Positions 32,640-43,569 of a stretch of DNA of 64,000 nucleotides are shown here, piece by piece. The position numbers and the translations under genes are program-made. The stretch comes from Euptelea pleiosperma. Lineage: Eukaryota; Streptophyta; Magnoliopsida; Ranunculales; Eupteleaceae. The DNA lies in contig CM068541.1 in the NCBI GenBank assembly GCA_035048495.1, positions 8,501,929 to 8,565,928 of the forward strand, given 5' to 3'. Numbering within the stretch: position 1 is the stretch's first letter; each line of letters starts with the position of its first letter. The notes beneath the pieces are model-generated. The model was not told where the DNA came from. It ran no database searches and worked only from the letters and a program-made list of their open reading frames with translations.

Positions 32640-33890
32640 TGTGATGGCGTTTAGCAGCCTAAGTAGTTTTCCTTCTCCTCTACAATGTGTAAAATTGAAA
32701 CAATTTTATGATACGAATCTCTTAGATATACATACAGAAAAATTTATATTGGAATTTAGAGAATCTGCATGTCTTATGTTTTTTAATTCGGGAATTCTAA
32801 TGTGTTGCAAATGAAAGAAGATCCAACAGCTAGAAATCACCAATCGAGTTAGTTTTTGGTCTGTATGTACGTCTACCTAGGGATGGGCCAAACATTCACA
32901 TAGTCGGTGATCTTTAAGAATGTGGCTCATTCAAGTGTGAAAAGGTTGAACCCCATTAATCTAATTCTAGTCAATGACTGAATGGTCTGAACAAGGGGGG
33001 GTGTTCTAGACTTTTTTGATTTATCAAAGGGGTGTTGCTAATTAAAATTGAATCATAGGGGGTCTTATACGAAAATACCCATAAGAAATTGACTAAACAA
33101 TATAGGGATTTTATAACCTACGGATAGTGACAATAGTGCTTGTTGGAATGGAATAGAATTGAGAATTTGATCCCAAAAGATCAAAACCTCTGATATCATG
33201 ATAAGAAATTGATTTATTGAATAATTTGATGTATTCTATACATTAAACTTAAGAGCGTTAATATAACGAATTACAATAATAAAAAGGGTCGGGAGTTTTG
33301 CATTAATGACGAAGTGTTAATGTAAGGTCTCTTGTTTATTTTTTGTGTTGTTGTTTTAATAATTGGCTTTAGATGCCTCCGATTTGTTAATGAGTCGGCT
33401 AATTAATTGTCGATGCGTGGTCGTACATTTTGCTGAAAAGAAACAATCTTGGCGAGACCATCATAATATAGATAAGGACAAGGTTTGAACATCGGTAAAA
33501 AAAAAAAAGGCTCACCCAATCGATTGGGGCTGCCTGAGACATCAATTGGCAGTTTCGATTTTTGCTCAATTGATTGGACCGACGAATTAATTATTTCCTT
33601 TTGAGTTTTCTCCCCAGCGAAAATTCTAGTTCGCCTCGGGGGGCTAAATATATGCACTATTGCTCTTATGAGAGCGTGTGAGAACCAATAGAGAGTGCCT
33701 ATGAGAGGCTGTACAAGAGATAAAAGAACAACTCTTATACTTTGTTTTATTCATAGTAAAAATCCGATTATTATTGTTTGTGGACGTAAGTTTCGACCGA
33801 ACCAAGTAAATGCTTGTGTTAATTGTTTACTTTATTTGATTTCTCTGTTTGTGGCATGCGTTCTATTGCGGTCATTATCATTACTGGAGA
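32640..33890. other. Intergenic, mostly unrecognised
   Basis: 32,825-32,945 is one arm of MITE A (agctagaaatcaccaatcga; ctacctagggatgggccaaa). From 33,000 to 33,890 I recognise no gene or repeat. 33,400-33,700 has features of a retroelement LTR (tatgcactattgctctta; cgaaaattctagttcg), but I cannot show two ends. Confidence 0.4.
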
Positions 33891-34050
33891 GATAGCTTGG
33901 GGGTTTTCTGCAACAAGAACCAGATATTTATCAGTTTTGGTTCTAGATCCACTTATTACGGTACCAAAATTTTCGTACCCAAACATAATAAGTACCGGTA
34001 CTAGATTCCTTGATACCTGAACTATAACCAACCCATTGACGTCGATAGTT
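33890..34050. repeat. hAT-like (aaccgg) element, right part
   Basis: Starts aagaaccagatatttatcag and has gttctagatccacttatta, cccaaacataataagtacc and gattccttgatacctg. It parallels 52,450-52,580, 53,215-53,340 and 61,610-61,750, all upstream of the F/J/L gene type. Confidence 0.6.
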
Positions 34051-34055
34051 GTGTG

Positions 34056-34314
34056 TAGGGGTTTACATTCGAGTAGCTCAATGTGACTCGGGCCCAGTTT
34101 TCAAGTCGATCCGAGCTTGACTCGAATTTAGTTAGGCTAGGCTCAGACTGAGACAAACTTGTACCCTAAGAGGGACGGGGCAGTTTTGAAAAAAAACATT
34201 TGGGCCAAGCAAGACTGGGTTTGGGGTTTACCTGACTTTTTTGGGGCTGGACTTGAATTTGTGCCAAGTCGGATTTCAGGCTGGGTTGTGGGCCCGGCCC
34301 AAACGCACACCCTA
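34056..34314. mobile_element. Small hAT-like MITE with perfect 8-bp target duplication
   Basis: The ends taggggtttaca and cgcacacccta are inverted. GTTGTGTG flanks both sides (34,048-34,055; 34,315-34,322). The same insertion, with slightly decayed duplications, is at 53,361-53,476 and 61,762-61,877, and a right-truncated copy is at about 52,598. It entered before the F/J/L blocks were duplicated. Confidence 0.8.
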
Positions 34315-34654
34315 GTTGTGTGGAGGTAATAAGTCATCTTTGATCAAACAAGTGAGTCTGCTGACCTTTATGAATATGCTTGCTCAACATTTTAATCCTT
34401 TGGCATTGGGAGTGGTACCAGGGAGCAAAGTTTTTCTCTTTCACAGCTTTCCAAGGATAAAACTTTTTAAGTGGATATTTTTGGTGTGGAGTGTGTGGAA
34501 CCAAACAGGTGCTGCCATCCGTGCATGGTAATGAAATGTCTGACACGTACTCCTTGTTAACCAACCTTAGCCAACTAACTAAGGGCTTAACGTGGATTGG
34601 GTTAAAACTTTGGTGCACATGTCACAAATTTTGGGAGGGAGACTTTAAAGTTTG

Positions 34655-34982
34655 AAGTCTGACCGTATGGATGTTTTTCCAATCCCTATATGGACCTAAG
34701 AACAAAAATCAGCTTGATTTGTGATTTCAAACCTTTGGATCTTCGTACCTCAAATAATGGTCAATAATACGCAAATTTCACGCGGTTAAAATCAACCCAT
34801 GAAAACAATTCCAATCCAGTGCCTATAAATCACTAATCGGGCTGATTTTTGGTTTGTAGGTCAACGTAATGATTGGCCAAACATCCATACGGTCAGAGTC
34901 CTCCAAGAGTGTTCCACGTGGCTCATATTGTGCCTTGTCATCGGCCTTGATGACAGGGTCATGTCATCAAAGTTTTATTCCT
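34655..34982. repeat. MITE family A copy
   Basis: gtctgaccgtatggatgttt to ccacgtggctcatattgtg, with the right terminus tcatcaaagttttattc. The two halves mirror each other around 34,770. Confidence 0.75.
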
Positions 34983-35100
34983 CCTGATTGAGTCAACTCC
35001 ACATAAAAATACTTCTTGGAAAGAGCACAATCCACGTGGACAATTTAAAGGGCCACCCATTACACGAACAGTCTCGATTAGCGACATCAGCGCTACATGG

Positions 35101-35231
35101 AGTAGAACTTCTATCACAACGGATTGCAAATCACACAATCACAAGCCAATGAGTTCTCGACACGTACCCATGTGCTTTGCTTCGAGGTGTACGTGCCAAG
35201 AACTCATTGGTTTGTGATTGTGTGATTTACA
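35101..35231. repeat. MITE family C copy in the upstream region of unit F
   Basis: agtagaacttctatcacaac and aatcacacaatcacaagcca mirror tttgtgattgtgtgattt, with the centre ccaatgagttctcgacacgt. It separates a J/L-like promoter stretch (34,998-35,050) from exon 1 of F. Confidence 0.7.
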
Positions 35232-35494
35232 ATGTTTTGTTGTTGGCCGTTCTTTTCTTTTTGTTGGACGTCTCTCTCATCTGTTTGTTTGTATTTTGTT
35301 TTAATTTAACCGCTTGATAGGCTTCCTTAGCCTCCATGGTCCCTTTGTTCAATTATTAAAAATAAAAAAATAAAAATAAATGGAGATTGAAGAAACACGT
35401 GAGATGATGACATGTTCGAAGATACTCTTTCTTCATTTAAAAATTATAGAGGGAGATAGAGGTGGAAGAAGAAAGAAGAAAGAAGAAAAAAGAT

Positions 35495-35972
35495 ACGAGA
35501 AGGGGCAAGTTGTTTAAAGGTGCTTAGTGGGTTTGTGTTGTTGCCTTGCATATACTATCAGGGAGTTGGTGCTCTCTCATTACAGAATCAAGGGTTCTTC
35601 TCACCAAGGTATCTTAGCTTTGTTTTTTACTTTTTCTGAGGCGTTTATCCTTTTAAGTTCTATAATTAAATAACGATGCACAACACTATCAGTGGACCTT
35701 TTTCTTGGACAGTCATCCATCGATTTGGATTGCTCGATCAATATTGGTTAGCACACACACAAGTCTAAAACGCGTACGTGCTTACAAAGATCTAAATGGG
35801 TCTAGCTTGTTCGATTCTTTTAAAGCTAACAACATCTCTACTTTCGTTTGATTATTTGGCATGCAAAGGCAGGATTAGTCAGACGTGGAAGGGAACTGAT
35901 GGGTGATAGAGTTTCAGGCAATAGCCACCCTCTCCCAGTTCTAATGATTCAAATCCGGAATTAGGCAATTGA
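35495..35972 (+). pseudogene. Unit F: multiply damaged secreted-peptide gene (J/L type)
   Basis: Aligned with gene L, exon 1 (35,495-35,608) has ACG where L has ATG, loses the second ATG and reads TAG after KLFKGA. It also lacks about 15 bases of the propeptide (before ttctcaccaag|gtatc). Exon 2 (35,867-35,972) follows tgcaa instead of tgcag, so the acceptor is gone. It reads EAGLVRRGRELMGD, then RVSGNS, and loses one base in the proline stretch, which shifts the frame. The unshifted reading would end PELGN rather than GVGH. Four independent lesions make this a clear pseudogene. The 3' flank to about 36,110 matches that of J (56,890-57,015). Confidence 0.88.
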
Positions 35973-36109
35973 TTATTATGAATATTTTCTGGTTGGTTAT
36001 GGTGTTTTTGAGCTGATCCATAGGTTTGAATAAGTGTGTTCTCATCACATTCTCTACTATGTGATCTCCGTAAGTGTTTTAAATTAAAAATAAAATAAGG
36101 TGTGTAATT

Positions 36110-37740
36110 TTGAGGACTGCAGAGGTCTAACTTTCGAGGATTTGGTGTTCAGATAGGATTCTATTATGTTTAGGGCCGGATATTTTGATTTTTTGGCTTT
36201 GTTTCTTTTCTGTCTCTTTGGATTTTTTTTTTTTTTTTTTTTTTAATCTTCTCCGAGGTGGTCTTCTCGACCCTTCTCCCCCTTTTTCGTAGATTTCAAG
36301 CATTATTTGGGGTACTCAGATCCAAAGCTTATAAATCACTAATCAGGCTGATATTTGTTACGTAAGTCCAGCTAGGGATGGGTCAAACTTCCATAACCAC
36401 TAATAGGGTGACACATGTCTCACACTGTAGTCCATCATCAAAAAAAATTTCGTCCTTGGTCCATCAATAAGTAGAATAGATGGGTTAGAGGCTCATTAAG
36501 AACCAATTATTTGGGAATATACAGACCAGGGTCCCTTATTTCAAGTTTTTGAGGAGGTCGGGGTCAAGCATATTCTAAGGAGAAGAGGAGATTTATCGGG
36601 TTTTTTACTTGAAATTTGGGTGTCTTCGTGTTTAGCGGCCACTGTCCTTGTGCATTTCCCAGCAACCAGTAAGCACCATCTTTTTATGGACCGTTTCAGT
36701 CATTAAATCCTTCATTTAAAACAATGATTTTGGGTAGAAAACCAGTCCTAATATCGTGTCATTTCTTGCTCTTTCATCACCATTTAATTGCTAGACTCAC
36801 CGAATTCCAGCTGCATGGCATCCGAGAACTGTTACTCTAATACCCGTTATCCATATTGCTTCTTTGGGGGATCTGGATCGAGGCATTGTTTAAAAAACAT
36901 TTTAACGGCTGCTATAACGTAATGGCCCAATCCCCTTATGTTATTCAGAAAATAACGTCTAAAATTGAAAAAAATGGGCTTAGATATATAACGGCCATTA
37001 CTTTACCGTCATCGAGTGTTGGGAACTTAACCAATACTCCAAAAGCACCTAGGTGATAGTGGATTGTGGGGCCATGTGATTGGCCACTGCTTCGCTACTT
37101 CAAAAATCCACTGCTTCAAAAAAATTCTCCACATTTGCTCACCAAGACAATAAGAATGAGTGGCTAGACCGACGTTTTGAGTAGGAAAACCCAAAAACCA
37201 GATATGGCAAAAATAGGATAAAAGTACAATTCTATGCTTTAGGTTATACTAGGAATCAATAGCCCGGGCTAAACACGGGCATAGTTTAAAAAAAAATTAT
37301 ACAATTTTTTTTTGTTTAATGCATAATCATTTCTTTATTTAATATTTATAAAATGAAAAAAAATTTTATTTCATTAATACGGGTCATTATTTTTTTTCTT
37401 TTTTTATTTAATTAGACAAAAATTGTACATGAACAGAGAAAACATCAGTGATCTTTACACAACTCTCTACAAAAATTGCAGGCATGTCTCTTTCACTTCT
37501 CCTTTGAATTTCTATTTTCTTTTTATTTTTTTATCTATATTTTTTTCAGATTAATCGGAGCCTATTTAGATCAATTTTTTTTTATCCACCTAAAATAAAT
37601 AAATATCTAATTCTATATGTATATAACAGATTGAAAATAGCCTGATGAATCGACGTACATCTGTTATTCTTAACAACAATTGTCGAGTTCTTTAGCACCC
37701 GCTTGGACTGATAGAGCTTAGTAGAATAATGTGATCGGTT
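36110..37740. other. Intergenic with repeat fragments
   Basis: 36,222-36,244 is a 22-base T run. 36,290-36,430 is a MITE A arm (ggggtactcagatccaaagc). 36,880-37,010 is a taacgg fragment. 37,260-37,740 is very AT-rich and unrecognised. No gene. Confidence 0.45.
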
Positions 37741-37849
37741 GATCCTTTGTAGCATGATCACTTATCAGAATAGAGACCAACGTCACCAAAAATCATCGAC
37801 TTCCAAAACTTTTAATTTATAAATGGCTCAAGCTCCTAGGACTCCCCTC

Positions 37850-38030
37850 TTTCTATACCCTCTCGGTGTTTGTGCGATCGGCCATGGATTTCACAAATCA
37901 AATGGTGGTTGTTAGCGCCCCCAAAAGTGAAAAAATCGATGCCAGCTCAACGTTGACAATCATCGTAGGATTCTTGAAATCCATGTCCGACAACACGAAC
38001 ACCAAGAGGGGTCAGAAAAATGGGGTCCCT
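37850..38030. repeat. MITE family P copy
   Basis: taccctctcggtgtttgtgc and gatttcacaaatcaaatggt mirror ttcttgaaatccatgtccga and cgaacaccaagaggggtc. Confidence 0.65.
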
Positions 38031-38189
38031 GAGCCCGACTCTTTGGCCCCCACCAATTTTTTGTTGCCAATTTTTTTGTCTACTCTATATCTATAATAAT
38101 TATATGGTTATGTTAAAAAAGTGTGCTGCATTGCCTCTCCAATGATATTTCTAAAAAGTAAAAACATTGACCCAGCAAATTCAAATACA

Positions 38190-39078
38190 TTCAGCCGAAG
38201 ACGTGCGTCTTGAAAGTCTACATCTTTAAGGTAGTGCATACTTTCAAAGGTCAAGATCAACGTTTGGTTCTACACACAAAGCATGCTGCGAAGACATGCG
38301 TCTTAGTTCTCGTGTATTTGATTCACAAATGGAGATGCACATCTTGAAATTTTGTGGGCCACACATTATAATAGGAATTTGATAGAGATCATGTGGGCCC
38401 CACAGAAGAACGAAAGGTGATAGATCATGTGGACCCTACCTAATAACGAAGTTGATAGATCATGTAGGATATAAGAACGAGGGGTGATAGATCATGTGGG
38501 TGCTACCTATTACGTGAATTGATAGATCATGTGGGCCCCATATAAAAATGAAAGATGATATATTATATATGTGGGTCCTACATAATAATTGGGTTTATAG
38601 ATCATGTAGACGCCACATAAGAACAAAGGATTATAGATGATGTGGGCCCAATTACATAACTAGAGTGGGCTGCACATAATAACTAGAGTTGATAGATCAT
38701 GTGGGGCCCACATGTTAACAGGGTGGATAATCATGTGGGCCCCACATAAGAATGGAAGTTGATGGATCGTATGTGGGTCCCACATAATAGAGGTGTGTTG
38801 ATATATACTATATGTCAAGCGAGCCCATACATCATAAGTGGGCCATACATTTGGTGGGCTATGCCTATTGGGGGTGGAAGGTGAACCTTCAAGGCACACA
38901 TTGGTGCATCTTCGAAAACTCAAGGGGGGAGGTGAACCTTCAAAAGTTCACTTTCGTGCGTCTTCAATGTCCACTGTGTCTTTGAAGGTGCACGCCTTGG
39001 TGTGACCCAAACACTTATTATCGATTAAGACGCACACCCTCGGCCAAGACGTGCGTCTAAGACACGCTACCAAACGCA
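38190..39078. mobile_element. Large foldback element with gaagacgtgcgtctt ends
   Basis: Left end cagccgaagacgtgcgtctt, right end gccaagacgtgcgtctaaga followed by ctaccaaacgc. Related segments in the opposite orientation are at 53,810-53,995 and 61,885-62,510. Block 1 lacks it (cagcaaatcctaatatattt at about 15,055), so it inserted after the block duplicated. The interior is a minisatellite. No coding capacity. Confidence 0.75.
38375..38800. repeat. Minisatellite, unit ~36-42 bp (tgatagatcatgtgggcccc)
   Basis: About eleven diverged copies of tgatagatcatgtgggcccc followed by acataagaacgaaag. Each contains a near-palindrome gtgggccccac. The same minisatellite in reverse orientation is at 62,030-62,330. 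Confidence 0.8.
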
Positions 39079-39265
39079 TGATAGAAAAAAGTCTTTGACA
39101 GGCATTGAACAGGTTCCGAAGACCTAAATTTTTGAACAGGCTCCATCGGTGATTTTGCTGGCAAAAGTGAATGCCACTGTCAACCACCATTGGATTCTCG
39201 TGATCCATGGACGAGAGTTTTTGGTTTTTAATTTTGTGGGGCCGGTCTAGGCTAGGAATGTCAAT

Positions 39266-39725
39266 TGGTGGCTTGTGCCCGATTAACTGATATCCCAAAG
39301 GAACCAGTCCTGATTATCCCAATTTTGAGACTACCTATTTTATAACGGAACCCAAAAAGATACAGAACCAATAGGAGCCGGTAACGAAGTATATGTAGTA
39401 AGTTCTGGTTGTTGGTACACTACTATTTAGACCGAACCAAAATCGAACTGATAGGACCCGGAACCGACATAGACAGCATGATAAAAATGACAAGTTTTTA
39501 GTTTCAAAATTTAGTATAGAAAAGATTTTATTTATTTATATTTTCATATTTTTTATATAACACAGTTATACCTGATGCCCGGTGGGATGAGAACTGGATA
39601 TTTATCGTTCCAGTTCTAGATCCATTGTTTAGGAATCAGAACAGATAGGAACCGGAACTGCCATACCCCGAACATAACAGGTTCCGGTTCTGGGTTCAAT
39701 TGAGAGCTAGCTAGGCAGGAACATG
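39266..39725. repeat. hAT-like (aaccgg) element
   Basis: aatgtcaattggtggcttgt, gaaccaataggagccggta, gaaccggaactgccatacc. The partner of 15,347-15,800. Confidence 0.6.
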
Positions 39726-39830
39726 TAGTAAGTGTTGTAGAGACATGCCTGCCACTCTGAAACTAATTCTAAAAAGAAGGACATTTGACCAAGCAACTCT
39801 AAATAATTTGCGTATTATTTTCGTTTAGCC

Positions 39831-39920
39831 GCCGGTCAAAATAAGACATTGAGATGGTCAGATGTTTGAAAACATATTCGGATAGTGAGATATTTCTCTT
39901 TGCATACTTCTATATAAGAC
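39831..39920 (+). promoter_or_regulatory. Promoter of gene G
   Basis: gccgccggtcaaaataagac at 39,828-39,847 (a single box, where unit A has a doubled gccgccggtca) and TATATAAG at 39,911-39,918, 68 bases before the ATG. Confidence 0.55.
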
Positions 39921-39985
39921 TGATGAAAAGAAGAACAGAGATGCAAGAAGAGATCAAAAGAAAGAATTGAAGAAAAAGAGATCGA

Positions 39986-40470
39986 ATGAGGAAGTCGTTT
40001 AGTAATGGTTTTTGTGCTTCTGTAATTTTGTTTCTTGTGGTTTCAATCACTTGGGGGTCTCTAATGGCGGAATCAAGACTCCTATACTCCTCTACTTCTA
40101 TCCAAGGTACAAACTACTCCACAACCCTGGAATCGGGACCCTCCGGATTGGCTTAGTTCTGCCATGTCTCGGGAGGTGTTCGGGTGCAACACAGTTCCGT
40201 GGGATGGTGTTTTTGTAGTTAAAAAAAAAAAGCTTTTCTGTCTTCCTTCCAACATGGGTTTATTGTAGATCGTTCTGTGACCCATGGTCTGGAAATGAAC
40301 TGATTGTCTCTTCGTCTCTTGCCTTTGGCATAGAAATTTTAATAATTTTTATTTTCTGTGCAGAGATAGGATTACACAGACATGGAAGAGAACTCATGGG
40401 TGATAGAGTTCCAAACAATAACAAACCTCCCTCTCCTCAGTCCGCAGATCGTAAGATAGTACATAGATGA
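39986..40470 (+). CDS. Gene G: secreted-peptide precursor with divergent C-terminus
   Basis: Exons 39986-40106 and 40364-40470 join to 75 codons plus TGA. Exon 1: MRKSFSNGF, signal core CASVILFLVVSITWGSL, then MAESRLLYSSTSIQ. Exon 2: EIGLHRHGRELMGD, then RVPNNNKPPSPQSADRK and the end IVHR. The frame is open and all splice sites are good. The GVGH ending of D is not kept, the last residues reading KIVHR, so the gene is either diversified or drifting. The 257-bp intron has no MITE. It is the complete partner of orphan unit A. Confidence 0.72.
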
Positions 40471-40844
40471 TTACGAAGATTTTCCGGTCGGTTATGGTGT
40501 GTCGCGGCTGAAGTATTTCCCTGTCACCTCTATGATATAAAATTATAAATAGCCTATAAATAGAAAACACTGTTTAAGGTGGCATGTTGGAAAAAAATCA
40601 GAATAATAGAAATTTTGTTTAATGAGTTTGATTCCTTTCATGGTTTTTTTTTTTTTTTTTTTTGGGTATATTTTTAAGGGAATTGAAAATGAATGAAGAT
40701 CGGATGGCTTGCATGTCAAGTAAGTTTTAGATTTAAAATTCTATGTGGAGCCCGTCAAACAATTGATCTTGCTTCCTTATATGTCACGATACCTACATTT
40801 CCTGTTAAGAATTTGTCAAAGATGATTTGGTTTATATATAATTA

Positions 40845-41005
40845 GTGGGTGGCCCGTGCCCACGGCACTCTCCGACAAAACATTTGTCAAAATTGGGTGT
40901 GAGTAGCGGAGATCCACCGTCCAGTTGGGAGATAAGATCTCGCACGACCCTTCTTTATATGAAGCCTATAAGAGGGGGAGACAATTGAGCTCCCTTGTTT
41001 TATAG
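40845..41005. repeat. CCCGTGCC-family unit, single copy
   Basis: gggtggcccgtgcccacggc to gagggggagacaattgagct. The same monomer as in 22,161-24,487 and 55,412-56,005. It lies downstream of gene G and is absent from block 1. Confidence 0.7.
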
Positions 41006-41039
41006 AAGATTCACTCAATTACTGAGCAGTGCCTTGAGT

Positions 41040-41210
41040 CAGATCAAAATCATTTTGGGGAAAATAGCTTACATAGATCATTCATACTTCTGTTGTTGTT
41101 CTTGTTGGGTTCAAAATGGGATTGATCGAACATGCAATCTTATGGTCGAATGACTCAAACTGTCGCAGTGCCATAAGTCAACCAATTGAGCAATAAGCCC
41201 TATATCATCA
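41040..41210 (-). mobile_element. tRNA-derived SINE, minus strand
   Basis: The same insertion as at 16,680-16,860 (gattgatcgaacatgcaatc; gtcaaccaattgagcaataa). Confidence 0.6.
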
Positions 41211-41330
41211 CTACTTTTTATTTTTTCATTTCTTTTGAAAGCTTATAGTAAGTCCTTTTTTTTGGTGGGTAGAATGGACCAAGGACATGGTTGACTTGAC
41301 ACTAGAAGGGTATGTAATTTTGATTTTTTT

Positions 41331-42036
41331 TTGGGGAATTTTTAACATACCCCCCATATTTTACATTAAAATACAATAGTACCCTTTTCTTTAACATTGG
41401 AACAAGGGTTTGGACCAAAAACAAACCCCCAAATCAAATAGTTGCACTGGACGGCAAGCCAAGAGATACCAACCCAAAGGAGTCTAGTGCCGGCGATCCA
41501 CAACTCCGGAGAAAATTAAATTAAAATGCCATACGTATCCGGAGTTTCACTTTTTTTTTTGTTTTTTTGAAACACCAACAGGATTGAAATGTACAAATAT
41601 TATGATCTGAAACTGATTTTGGTATCTCAACTAGCATTGGGGATTCCCATTTCATATATTGATTGGATATTTTTGAACAATAATAGTTAGGAGATCCACT
41701 CTCAAGCTGAGATTGGATGGGAAATAAAGCTCAAGTCTATGGTTGAACAACCCAATGGGTGGTCTCCGGTGACGGACAACTAATCCATTGGTATCTCTTG
41801 GCTTGCTGTCCAGCACAGCCATTTGATTTGGGGGTTTGATTTTGGTCCAAACCCTTGTTCCAATGTTGAAGAAAAGGGTATTTTTATATTTTAATATAAA
41901 ATATGATGGCCAACTCGGGTCAACATTGGTCAACTGACCTTCGACCAAGTCATAGGGGGGATGTCAGCTTTTTCAAATTGTGGGTGGGGGGTATGTCAAA
42001 TTTCAAAGATAACATGGAGGGTATGTCAAAATTTCC
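41331..42036. mobile_element. Foldback MITE family E
   Basis: ggggaatttttaacatacc and tttggaccaaaaacaaaccc face gtttgattttggtccaaacc and gggggtatgtcaaattt. The copy at 47,534-48,303 has a readable 9-bp target duplication. Confidence 0.75.
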
Positions 42037-42268
42037 CTTATTTTTTTTTTGCTTACTTAGAAAAGAGAGGATATACACGTGGCATTCAGTAATTGGCACA
42101 TCCTTTGATAAGGTTGAGATTGTGAGAATTAAAAATATATATATATGATAGAAATCCCACAATGCCATGTGGCACACTCTTTGGGGCTTAATGTCGACCC
42201 ATGAATGTTTGGTCCAGCTTTTGATTTTGATTAGTGGTACCATGGCTCGAACCTTGGATCTTCCTTCC

Positions 42269-42649
42269 GAGTAAAACTTTGATGACAGGGCCCTGTCATC
42301 AAGGCCGATGCATCAAGGCCGATGACATGGTGCAATAGAGACATGTGGCACACTCTTAGAGGGCTCTGACCATATGGATATTTGGCCGATCCCTAGCTGG
42401 ACCTACGCGTCAAAAATCGGCCCAATTAATGATTTCAAGCCTTAATTTGGATCTTTGTACCTCAAATAATGGTCAATAATGCTCAAATTCCCACGGTTAG
42501 GATCAACCCATGAAAATAATTCCAATCGACCAGAAAGAAATCCGTAGTAGGGCTGATTTTTGGCTTGTAGCCCTTCTAGGAATGGGCCAAATATCCATAC
42601 GGTCAGAACCCTCTAAGAGTCTACCACCCCTGTCATCAAAGTTTTACTC
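42269..42649. mobile_element. MITE family A, full length with 9-bp target duplication
   Basis: The termini gagtaaaactttgatgacag and ctgtcatcaaagttttactc are inverted and exact. The flanks are cttccttcc (42,260-42,268) and ctttcttcc (42,650-42,658), differing at one base. The related locus at about 21,120 is uninterrupted (cttagatcttttccaaggtg). Nine-base duplications point to the Mutator superfamily. Confidence 0.85.
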
Positions 42650-42658
42650 CTTTCTTCC

Positions 42659-43037
42659 AAAGATATTAGGTTTCTTCTAAAAAGGTAATCTAGTGATGGT
42701 TGGTAAACAGTTAGAATATTTTTCTCTACCATGCACAAAAGTTGGCACCTGGCCCACAGCTACACCTAAAAAATCATCCAGGATTAGATTCTCTTGGTCA
42801 ACCGGAAGTTACCAACGACTTCAATTTTCTAGCCTTTCAAACACGGCCACTACGGGAAAAAAGGGTAGCGGCGGCCTCAGTGGTCACTAACGCATTCTTT
42901 CTCCATCAGGTCCATTTTTTGGTCACTAACGTATGACCGACACCTATCACTAACGTTCACCTGTTTGAAACCTTAGCTCTCGAACCGAAGCACTTAACCC
43001 CAACTGAACAAAATCTAATCCAATTTTTTCCCTCTTA
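42659..43037. other. Repeat-flanking intergenic DNA
   Basis: Parallels 21,130-21,465 (gttggcacctggcccacag; ggttaccaacgacttc-like text). The two short open frames are not supported as genes. Confidence 0.4.
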
Positions 43038-43563
43038 GGGTCTGTTCGGTACGTGAGAAAAAGAGTTCCGACGACGAATATTTAGCCAGGCGAATATTAT
43101 CTTGGCTAAATATTTGCTCATATGAATATTTAACAATGTTTGGTACGTGTATAAGCTAGCTCACTTCAGCTTACTTCATTTTCTTTCAATTTGAGTGGGT
43201 CCCACATATCAAAGTAAGTCAAAAATAGGTTGGGCGAGTGTGAGAACCACATATTATGTCAAAGGATAAAAAAAAATTAATTTTTATCTTTTTTATATAT
43301 TAAAAAATTAATTTTTATTGAAAATAGTGATTTTCCGACGAGAAAATAAAATTTTCTCACCAAGGCATAATCGGCGTGAAAATATTTTCACAAGGGGGGG
43401 GAGGGGGGGAGGGGGTGATCAAATGTTTTCCCGCTGCGGAGGGCAAATATGTGGACCCAGCTAAATATTTGCCGAGGGCGAGTGGCTGCCAAACGCAGCA
43501 AGGTGAATATTTGCGCGGCTACATATTTTATTTGTCTGCCGCAGTGCGTTACCAAACAGGCCC
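43038..43563. mobile_element. Tourist-like element with TTA target duplication
   Basis: gggtctgttcggtacg and gcgttaccaaacaggccc are imperfect inverted ends with TTA on both sides (43,035-43,037; 43,564-43,566). The interior has paired gaatatttagcc and taaatatttgc motifs and a G-rich run at 43,396-43,412. The related locus near 21,463 lacks it. Confidence 0.75.
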
Positions 43564-43569
43564 TTATTC

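Larger units (their letters stand above)
37740..41250 (+). repeat. Segmental duplication block 2 (contains gene G)
   Basis: The copy of 14,600-17,000, in the same order and orientation: MITE P (37,850), hAT-like element (39,266), gene G promoter and exon 1, minus-strand SINE (about 41,040-41,210). It retains exon 2 of G, which block 1 lost. It also gained the foldback at 38,190-39,078 and a CCCGTGCC unit at 40,845-41,005. Confidence 0.75.

Noticed and set aside
38375..38800. Regular ~40-bp repeats resembling a CRISPR array
   Set aside because: No constant repeat/variable spacer pattern; whole units drift together, as in a minisatellite.
38660..39298. Minus-strand frames of 87 and 116 codons
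   Set aside because: They translate the minisatellite and the end of the foldback element, both non-coding repeats.
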